The notes beneath the pieces were generated by a model, which did not search any database, was not told the DNA's origin, and was given only the letters and a program-made list of their open reading frames with translations. A program made the translations under genes and the position numbers. This document shows, one piece after another, positions 55,641 to 64,000 of a stretch of DNA of 64,000 bases (within the stretch, counting starts at the first letter, position 1; the number at the start of each line of letters is the position of its first letter). The stretch covers positions 29,780,966-29,844,965 of the forward strand of contig JAOWCC010000019.1 of NCBI GenBank assembly GCA_030867875.1. Direction: 5' to 3'. This stretch comes from Actinernus sp. WN-2022. Taxonomy: Eukaryota; Cnidaria; Anthozoa; Actiniaria; Actinernidae.

Positions 55641-56293
55641 AGGGAAGAGGTCAAAACAATGGTACTTTTACGGGACCCAAGAGAAGGGGGGGGGGGGGGG
55701 GGGGGGTTATACTCGGAACCCACCACCTATTTTGGCAAAATCTAGATTTTTGACCACAAATATCTTCTTGAATAACAACATACTTATTGAAGAAGTAACT
55801 ATATTTCAAGTTTCTACAGGTAGAGAAGAACGTATGTCTGCGTTAAAATAAGGTATCCCAGGAGTATATTACAGAGGAGTGTACCTCTTCCCACATTTTA
55901 TTGTTATACAACACTGTAGACGGTAGAGTTATTTTTAGCAAAGAGTTTCCCGCGAGAAGAAACAAAGGCCGTCACTTTTAACCAATTAGGATACATTGAA
56001 TAATTATAAGTAACACGGCTCAAACTGCTAAAATAAATTAAAGCGCAAGAGAACAAAAGACAACGTAATCGCATACCAGAAGTTCGCGACTATAAATAGA
56101 CACACCATCTACTGTGTTAGGGGCCAACACAAGGGCCTAGAAACACCCCGGTGTAATACTCCTGGGTATCCTTATTTTACAACGCGAAAAAATCCGACCC
56201 TCGAAAAAAAGGGTAGGGGTATTACCCGCCATACACCACCTCCCCTGAGAAAATTGGGTTCTATTCGAAATCCATTGTTTTGACCTCTTCCCT
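55641..56293. mobile_element. TIR element, mirror copy
   Basis: Mirror of 48475-49121 with a G tract about 6 bp longer (55686-55706). Confidence 0.85.
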
Positions 56294-56387
56294 AATATGA
56301 TCTTTCATGCGGTGGGATTAGTTTCCCTCTACAGAACTATCTTCCAAATTATGCAAATGAGGGGGCCATTATGAGTGCGGTACGTAC

Positions 56388-56507
56388 CTGAGAACTATCT
56401 GCAGGAGGTCCCAGCTCTAGTATACCGTGCGCATGTTCAGGGTTTAACATCAGGCCCACCATCAGGCTGTCGTGAGGCAGGGATGGCGGGGGCTTGTTGG
56501 TGGACCA
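56388..56507 (-). CDS. Isolated NOL6/Nrap-like exon, mirror copy
   Basis: Same 40 codons as 48261-48380, with the acceptor AG at 56508-56509 and the donor GT at 56386-56387 (read on the minus strand). The acceptor tract lacks one C here. The overlapping plus frame 56375-56632 is a shadow. Confidence 0.5.
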
Positions 56508-56776
56508 CTAAAAACAAACCAGAACATAATATTACACTAGAAAAAGGCTTACTTACTTATTTTGAGAAACGGAATATTTTGGATTTAGTTATTCTGGATT
56601 ATTGTCCTTCCTCTTTCGTCTTTACTGTTTGAGACAGTTAAACGGGTAATTAAGTATCGAGGATTGAGAAGAAGAAGAAATCCAACAGATTTACGCATTG
56701 TTGTGGACGTCAGTAAACTATAGAATACGAGCTACAAGGAAGTGGTTGCTGTTTATCATAACTTGTCATATCCATG

Positions 56777-57717
56777 TATCAAATTTTCTTTTAACATATT
56801 TTATTTTATATTAAACAAATAAATTACACGAATATTTCTTTTGTTTTAACATTACTGATATATATATATTAAAAGAAAGAAAAATATTAATAATAATAAA
56901 TACATTCAACACATGTTGGAAAGAAAATCAAGAAGGTCTACAGAGCAAGACGCTTACTACTAATATAACAGCAGATTAATGATTCAAACTGGTTACGGTG
57001 TCATCACTACGTTTAGTAAACAAGAAAGGAAGAAGTTTATTCCATTTATCGTAATGGAAGGTTAATCTATCATTCTCCCTGTCGATAAATAATTCTATGT
57101 CGTACACAAATTTGATTTTATTACTAAAGGCCGAGAATGTTGGAGGCACTCCCTTGAATTTACATTTATAAACAAATCTCTTTGCTAACAAGATAACGTG
57201 GTTTACCAAATGATAATCATCAGATAAGTTTGTAACTCCTAATATAACCACTTGTTCAGAAAAAGGATTCAAATCAAGATTGTGCTTCCGTAAAAAATGA
57301 AATACTGATTGCCAAAGATGCTTAACAAATATACAGTGAAAGAAAAGGTGTTCAACCGTTTCCTCTTCCGAATGACAAAAAGAGCAGAGAGGAGACTCTA
57401 TTTTACCAAACTTATAAAGAGATGAATAATTTGTGTACAAAATGCGGTTTAGGAACTTAAATTGAAATTCTCTTGTTTTAGTATCTAAAACACACTTAAA
57501 AGGAATTAAATATATGTTTTTCCAGTCGAGCAGCATATCTGCGTGAGCACAACGAGAATCGAAATAGAGTTTAGCAGTGGGGAGAGTAGACTTACAATTT
57601 ACAAAACAGGTGTAAATTATTTTTGAAGATACTTTACTTATCAGAAAGGTTTCGTCATTGTTTGTTAGATAAAAATCTAAAGGTTGTAGAGGTTCTGTAA
57701 TAATTCATTAGTACTAA
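56777..57717 (-). mobile_element. Tx1/L1-like LINE C-terminal part, mirror copy
   Basis: Mirror of 47055-47990; the intact frame is 57536-56976. Confidence 0.8.
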
Positions 57718-58175
57718 GGGGTGGACCATTAGAAATCCTGGGAGGGAGGGTGGGTAGTCCAAAAAAAAAATTCGTGCAAGGCTAAATGTCCCCAAAAATT
57801 TTTCCTGCGAAGCACTAAGGCACAAAAAAAAATTATTGCAAAGGAACCGATGCATTGTTCAATTTTTGTTTTGAAAAAATACTAGCAATTCAGTTTTGCC
57901 AATTCAAAATATAGTTCTAAAGATTACCCACACAGTCTGTGTAACTGATTTTCAGGTATTTCCAGATGAAAACAACCTCCCCAACCTTCACAAAATTAGT
58001 TTAGTCATGGAAATATCAACTGGCCTTAATTACTGAAGCCTCAAATTAGTCTCTGATGCCAGCAGTTTTTGCAACCGAGTTTAACGTCTGGTTTCATTGA
58101 GTAAACTTCAATGTCCACATTCTCAAAGATTACAGAGTCTGTGCCAGTAATTTCGAGCACATAGAAATATTTTCA

Positions 58176-59610
58176 TGGACAATGAAATCTTGGGGTATGC
58201 ATTTTTGATTTGGCCTGAATCGGAACCAAGCAATTGAAAGACCGGGACTATATGCATTCTAAGGCGATCAAATTGAATTCCTCACATCACTGGGCTCGTT
58301 ACAAAAAAACTGCGGCTCAAAGTAAATAACAAGTCGAGGAATGTAAAGCAAATTACTATAAAGATCTGATTAGACAAAACAAAGAAATCCAGGTGCTCTA
58401 TGGAAAACTATAAATGATTGACTTGCCGTAATAAGATCTAATAATGGCTCTCAGCCGACCTTTATCCAATCTGAATCTGATGGAGTACAGTTAACAGAGC
58501 CAGCGTCGATCGATCAGACCTTCGTTAGCAGCAAAGTTTGAATCTCTAGTCGGCGCCATTGACATCATTACTCCAGCTAGGACAAATAACAGTGAAATAG
58601 CGATGTTTCGTGTGTCGTCATCTATTGTCATTAATGTGCCAACCAGAGATCCATTGGTTCCTAACACAAAGCGGCCTTTACAAATCATGGTTGGCACATT
58701 AGCATAACAATTGCAATGTTTATCAACATGAAACATCGCTATTGTCTTTCGCTTTTCGAACATTTCCGAGAGATTTGTTTTTAAACAATTAAGAGGTTTG
58801 AAAACAAACAAAGCTATAGATCGTTTTCACGTGACGTCATCAAAATTCTAAAATCTAAACTAAAGGATCTATAACCCTGTTCTTTTAATATGATTTAGGT
58901 ATTGGTATACTCAGTATTATTTGAAAGTGTTACGTCGATACGGTGAATCGTTATTGAATTAGAGTATTTTGAATTTTGTGACGGCACAGCTCAGCGTGTT
59001 TCCTAAATGTCATGGAAACCCATATATTCCTGCCAATTTAAAATGTTTGACTTGATTTAACGTTAAAAGTGATATATAATGTGTTTTGAAGTGAATGCTA
59101 ATCATATTGCTGGGAAAATCAGCTTTATTTGTAGAGTACGTTTTCGGCCGCCATCTTGGTGTACCAAAGAGGTACACCAACATGGCCGCCGCATACAAAT
59201 TACACTAAATTGTTTGAATGTTATTTGTCCGACAGCTCAGTTACGAAGTACTCTAATGCTCCAAAATTTCGGTCATTAACATATTTTTACCTGCTCCATA
59301 CACAACATGAAAAGTATTTTACTAATATCAGTCTTTTCTTGACACATTTTTTTGTGTGACGTCATGAGAACGATCTATTGGTTTAGACCGAATCAGCTCG
59401 AGGCTACTAGTGACTCGGCTGTGTGTATGACTCCTGACCCGCAGTTTTAACCAAACTGTTTAATCGTTCTCTGGACTCAAGTATTTTCCCAGCCATCTGG
59501 AAACAAGGAAAAGTTACCGCCCTGTTTAAATCCGGCGATCACTCTGATTTTAACAATTACAGGCCTATCACAATTATATTCTACTGCTGTAAGTAAGATT
59601 CTTGAAAGGG
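58176..59610 (+). mobile_element. L2/CR1-like LINE, mirror copy truncated by the gap
   Basis: Mirror of 45155-46590, with the MITE at 58596-58743 and the foldback at 58814-59381 inside. RT N-terminal residues are readable at about 59440-59600, up to the gap. Confidence 0.75.
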
Positions 59611-59710
59611 NNNNNNNNNNNNNNNNNNNNNNNNNNNNNNNNNNNNNNNNNNNNNNNNNNNNNNNNNNNNNNNNNNNNNNNNNNNNNNNNNNNNNNNNNN
59701 NNNNNNNNNN
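59611..59710. other. Assembly gap, 100 N
   Basis: Exactly 100 unknown bases, the conventional placeholder for a gap of unknown size. Any frame crossing it is meaningless. Confidence 1.
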
Positions 59711-62700
59711 TACTACTAACAGAGGAGAATGTCAATGTATTTAGCATCATGGTATTGCTAACTGGGGACAAACTCATTTACTCTATGTATACAACTATAT
59801 CCACTACACTTGAGGGTGGTCACTACCAGAGATTTGGTTGCATTCTCAGTGTCGGCCTACAATTTAACATTCTGATCCAAGAAGACACGAAGGTCTAACC
59901 ATTTGCAGATGTCAGAGCAAAGGCAGTACCAGTTCTCCCACTTATTTGAAGGTCCCACCAGGATTTGAACCCACTACCTCCTGCAGAACAGACTGGCACT
60001 TAACCACTGTCGTGAGCTGACTGGAATGCAGTTTAAGCAAACTGGAGGCTACCATCTTTCTGTTTATATAGGCCCAAACTTAGTTCAGATAAAATTAATC
60101 CAATTGTAATAACATTATAAATACATATAGATGATGTAACTTTGAAATTTAGAATAAATTATTAGTTCTCAAATAAGGTAGACTGCATGAGTCCATTTCA
60201 GAAATAAACATGTGATTTCCACTCGGTTTTTGGATTATTGGAGTCATCTGTCTTCACACCAAATAATTAATTGCAGTTGTAGATCTTCCGGATCCGTATT
60301 CCTATTTTACCGAAAGAACTGATAAATTGGGCCAATTTCTGGAGCCCATTTTCTAGTCTATTAGAAGCTATTTAAACTTTAAGAGGAAATAAGAAATATC
60401 AACACTGCAACCTGGTATTAAACATTTGTGTTTACTTACCAAACATGTGAGATACATAAATTTGGACGTGGACGCAATCTCAATCTCAGACTCCTTTCGT
60501 ATATAAAAACGTGAGAATTTTCCATGCAAACGGCCCGTAAAACTCCTGTCTGCCCTAGAAAAACTGAACATCTTGGTATTTCAGTCCAAGAAGCAAAAAT
60601 GGCCCAATAACTAGGTGATTTGCCATAACGAGGCATAAGTCCTTTGTAGCCGCCATCTTGGATTTTTCAGAGAGAAACGTGTCCCGCATGTTTATCCCAT
60701 GGGGAATCCATTCTGATTGGTTGACGGGCCTGGAAGTCGACACAGAAAATAATAATAAAAATGAAACACCTCTCAGCTTTAGAAAAGACAAACATATTGG
60801 TATTGCACTCGAAGCAACCTTTGGTATACACAAAACTCCCACTCGCCGCCATCTTGAAAAAACATGGAAATGTTGTCCACTGTCCCACATGACCAGCACA
60901 GTGCAATCTGATTGGTACGGTGGCAAAAAGAACTTCCAAAGAAGGCGCAATCTGATTGGTTGACGGCACAAAATCTAGCTTACTTTAACAGAGTTTGCGA
61001 GGCTGTTTTTTGCTGACTGGCAAGACCCCCCCCCCCCCCCACCCCCCCCCTCCCCCTGCATCTCCCCTGCTAGTTTTTGACTGGTCCCTAATGTTTAATA
61101 AAATATTGTGTGTTGATTTCATGCATGTAAACCACTTGGAAAATAACTATTTAAAGAGGGTAACACTAGGCTGTTTTCTATTGTTGGGTAGACCAATACT
61201 ATTGCTCGTTTCGAGAAGTTCAACCCGACTCCTTACCTCTGCTGCCGAAACGATTACAGCGCTACGGTATCTCGATTTCCATTGGCCGAGAAAAACGAGA
61301 CGGTAAACATTTGAGGTTCATTGTAGATTTCAGATTGTCCATTTCCTATTGTTAACGGAAAGAGAAGGCGAAGTGAAGAAAGTAAAATAAATTCCTTCTT
61401 CGAGGGTATATAAAATCAAAAGTTTCTTTAGGATAAATAAGGTACATTTATTGAACGGTAATTTCAAGGTCTTCTGTGCGGTCCAGAAAAATAAGAAGAC
61501 AAAGCCGAAGCGAGGACAAAGTGTCGAGGAGCAAGTGTCGCTTCGCTCCTCGGTGGAAAAGCTTCGTGCCTAAGCTTTTCGAAGTGAGAACCTCTGGTAC
61601 CCAGGGTAGAGTTCACGCCATATCCTGCTAGATTTTCGTTCCCGAATTTATAAAAACATGTGCATATAATATCTTAAAAGGACCCTGTCAGATCGAGAAC
61701 TGAGAAATCACGAGAAATCGGGTTATTTCTACTATACTTTCCGAGAGGTTAATAACAATGAATAACAACACAACCACAGTCAATTGGTATAAAAGTTATC
61801 ATGTTCAGTTTAGCTACTTACATTTACAAACTGTTGTCTCAGTCCTATTAGTGTTGATCAGATGTTAGCCATCTATGTCACGAGTGGATCCTTGAGTGGA
61901 TCTGGATATGTGATAAATTCCCGTCCAAAGCCCGTGAAACACCTCTCAGCTTTAGAAAAGACAAAAATCTTGGTATTGCACTTGAAGAAACCTTTGGTTT
62001 ACACAAAAAAACACCTGATATTAAAGGTTTTGCTAAGTCGAAACTCCCACTCGTCGCCATCTTGAAAAACCTGAAAATCACAATCACATGTCACATGGAT
62101 GGCGCAACGTACGTGTCACATGACCAGTCGAAATCTGATTGGTCGACGGCGCCAACCAGCGACACAAATAAAAAATTAAAGATAAACACTTGCGATTTCT
62201 GACTCGCGCCAGCCGAAAGCCTGGCCCGAGTAATTAAGAAATTGCAACACTCCTTTTCGTGAGTTTTCCTCTGGATTTCGATCAACGGGTTTGAGTTTAA
62301 TACCTGATTAACCGAATTCCTTCCTTCAACTATTTAACGACCGAGAGAAACGTCTTCAGCGTGTTCGAAACTAGGGACTCGACAGATTAGACCAAAGTTA
62401 GTGGGAAGTCACAAAACACCACCGCGACTAAGTCTGAGCGAACTGACCTGAATTATTGTGTCGATGGAACCGAAACGCACAAAGCACTCTATGGGTTGTT
62501 CCGTTATTAACGGATAACCTTTTTATAAACCGAAATAGTTGTAGCTGAGTCGATAAAGGACCAGTTAAATAAGTATGAAATGGAGTTGTGTCACGCCAGA
62601 GAAGTTAGCGAAATTAATAAATTAACGGCTAAATTAACTTGAAACCTACTCCTCGAAATCGCATTGTGCCGCAGGTTTTATTGCATAATTCTACAAAATA

Positions 62701-63240
62701 GTTCTTAATCGATGCCTAGAATGGATATTTAGGTCTGGCCTAGGCGCCACAAGTGAGAATTCTGCATTTTTGAAAAGTTATAATTTTGGGCTGAAGGAGT
62801 TACTCTTTGAATAGGTTCGATCAAAATATAATTTTCGTCCTATTTCGAGCATCTAAATGTCCAAATCTCACATCAAGGGTAAAAAGAAGTAATAATCTAT
62901 TGAATGTGTGTAAAATTTGAAAGTTGAAATGCTGCGAAGATTGTTTGAGTGGACCCTAAAAATCCAGTGTCGCGCCCTGAAAATAAGCACTTTTTGGCCT
63001 GTTAGCAGGACTAACCATTCAAACCCTCGAAATGGGAGTAAAATAAACTTTTCAATCAATCTAACCATATTTTAGTAGTAAGGATAGATAGCACCATTCG
63101 TGGTAGAAAGATACACTAAAGATACTCAAAATCTATTCTTGGGTCCGAGATCGAGTGGACCGCTCTTACAGAGACAGCCTCTCAAGGTTAAGTTCTTTTC
63201 GGATACTGTGTGTACCTCCGACTGAAATATTGAAATAACT
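59711..63240 (+). repeat. Segment A, copy 2
   Basis: Direct copy of 36723-40246 (offset 22988, then 22994 after the C tract). Holds the same SINE (59848-60023), CCAAT/YY1 modules (about 60548-62280) and twin hairpins (61525-61580). It ends at 63240, where it joins sequence matching 52370 onward. Confidence 0.95.
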
Positions 63241-63241
63241 G
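63240..63241. other. Rearrangement junction: segment A to GPCR arm
   Basis: Left of the junction equals 40246; right equals 52370. The dinucleotide TG is shared by both parents (40246-40247 and 52369-52370), so the break has 2 bp of microhomology. The point falls 2 bp from the palindrome centre. Confidence 0.9.
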
Positions 63242-63392
63242 TACTGAGGAAAACATTCTCCCTTCATATCCACAAGAACGCAGAAGCCCCGAGAAACACG
63301 TTCTCGTCTTAAGCTTAATTATAAATCAGCATCTCAAACAAATTCTGCAGAATGAATTTTACAATCCTTCAAAATATAACTGTATTCCGAAG

Positions 63393-64000
63393 ATGTCTAG
63401 TCCATCTCCCGTATACTTTTCATTATGTACCACACGGCACGTTTATTACGCTCTTATCGCTTCCTGTGTTATGAACGCAGTCCTTTCATTGACGACAACT
63501 TTGGGGAATGGTCTTGTGCTTCTAACGATCTGGAAAACGCCATCACTCCACACTCCCTCAAACTACCTCCTCTTCAGTTTGGCTGCGGCGGATTTTGGAG
63601 TTGGTTTTATTGCACAGCCATTGCTTGTCGTTTACAAAATATCAGAATTAAGATTATCGACGTATGGGTGGCCAATCGAGAAAAAAAATGGTTTCTTTAT
63701 CAATGCACACTGCCCTGTTGCCGTTCTTGGTTATTTATTCGGTGTGCTTTTTGCCGCATTATCAGCCTGCTGCATCACGGCAATCACAGTGGAAAGATAC
63801 CTTGCTATAAGCCTACATCTAAGGTACGATCAGGTTGTGACTAAGGGCCGAATAGTGATGTCTGTATCGTTACTTTGGCTGACAGCCGCGGCACTCACTA
63901 TCTGGGCTGTCATTTTTCAAAGGAAGCCTCAAGAGTATTTTCTACCCGTGCTGTCAGTTTGGATTTTTGGTTTGATATTTTCCGTGGTTTACTGTAACAT
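63393..64000 (+). CDS. Class A GPCR, copy 3, truncated by the window end
   Basis: Identical to copy 2 over the visible 608 bp (offset 10871), ending within TM5. Here the upstream frame is closed by TGA at 63231-63233 and the first in-frame Met is at 63393. This supports the 323-aa start in all copies. Its 5' flank is segment A rather than the mirror arm, which may be the gene's native upstream region. Confidence 0.88.
   Translation, partial: MSSPSPVYFSLCTTRHVYYALIASCVMNAVLSLTTTLGNGLVLLTIWKTPSLHTPSNYLLFSLAAADFGVGFIAQPLLVVYKISELRLSTYGWPIEKKNGFFINAHCPVAVLGYLFGVLFAALSACCITAITVERYLAISLHLRYDQVVTKGRIVMSVSLLWLTAAALTIWAVIFQRKPQEYFLPVLSVWIFGLIFSVVYCN

Larger units (their letters stand above)
52368..59610 (-). 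repeat. Right arm of 7.2-kb inverted repeat, ends at assembly gap
   Basis: Reverse complement of 45155-52367. It ends inside the LINE RT region because the contig stops at the gap. All features of the left arm recur mirrored: GPCR, simple repeats, foldback elements, NOL6-like exon, Tx1-like LINE tail, MITEs and the L2-like LINE. Confidence 0.95.

Noticed and set aside
45155..59610. Palindrome as ends of a giant TIR transposon
   Set aside because: There is no unique central cargo, and the arms contain unrelated nested elements and a host-type GPCR; a duplication or assembly foldback explains it better.
59574..59898. Frames running through the N gap
   Set aside because: The unknown bases make any translation meaningless.

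Overview
The window is eukaryotic DNA, almost certainly from an invertebrate animal and probably an anthozoan cnidarian such as a stony coral. That assignment is an inference from style: AT-rich sequence, very dense DNA-transposon and non-LTR retrotransposon debris, tRNA-derived SINEs, intronless rhodopsin-class GPCRs and exons bounded by GT/AG sites. There are no operons, CRISPR arrays or bacterial signals. Convincing host coding sequence is limited to one GPCR (present three times through duplication), one orphan exon that looks like NOL6/Nrap (present twice), and possibly a small lysine-rich protein at 18.8 kb. Most other open frames are repeat shadows.

Layout. 0-8 kb: a LINE 3' end, then a CACTACACCTG-type minisatellite interrupted by LINE debris and by a tandem ~984-bp duplication; one copy of that duplication carries a 3.53-kb DNA transposon with a TA target duplication and the other copy is the empty site. 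8-11.4 kb: a decayed antisense LINE, a four-unit ~356-bp tandem array whose unit holds a CCAAT / RFX-type X-box / E-box cluster, and a ten-unit ~63-bp minisatellite. 11.4-29 kb: noncoding DNA with many terminal-inverted-repeat (TIR) and foldback elements and one long, broken EN-RT retrotransposon (21.2-23.8 kb). 29.2-31.7 kb, minus strand: a two-frame acidic/coiled-coil gene relic whose 3' part is invaded by a TIR element carrying the first exon of a RecQ-like helicase with a frameshifted DEAH box. 31.7-40.2 kb: SINEs, TIR elements and a repeat module with CCAAT and YY1-like sites.

40.2-64 kb is the most unusual part. A nested transposon stack (antisense LINE inside a Tx1/L1-like LINE) is followed by the GPCR, and the DNA then folds back on itself. 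Bases 45155-52367 recur as a nearly perfect inverted copy at 52368-59610, with head-to-head GPCR genes 308 bp apart and no unique spacer. After a 100-N assembly gap, 36723-40246 is repeated directly (59711-63240) and is joined, within 2 bp, to the sequence that begins at the palindrome centre, giving a third GPCR copy cut by the window end. This second junction is what a single-copy or inverted allele should look like, so the scaffold probably concatenates two haplotypes or contains an assembly duplication. A real 12-kb inverted duplication or inversion polymorphism is the biological alternative.

I do not see a convincing new defence, metabolic or regulatory system. The best leads are the palindrome/GPCR structure, the TA-transposon with its matched empty site and subterminal palindromes, the X-box array, the helicase-carrying TIR element and the isolated NOL6-like exon.
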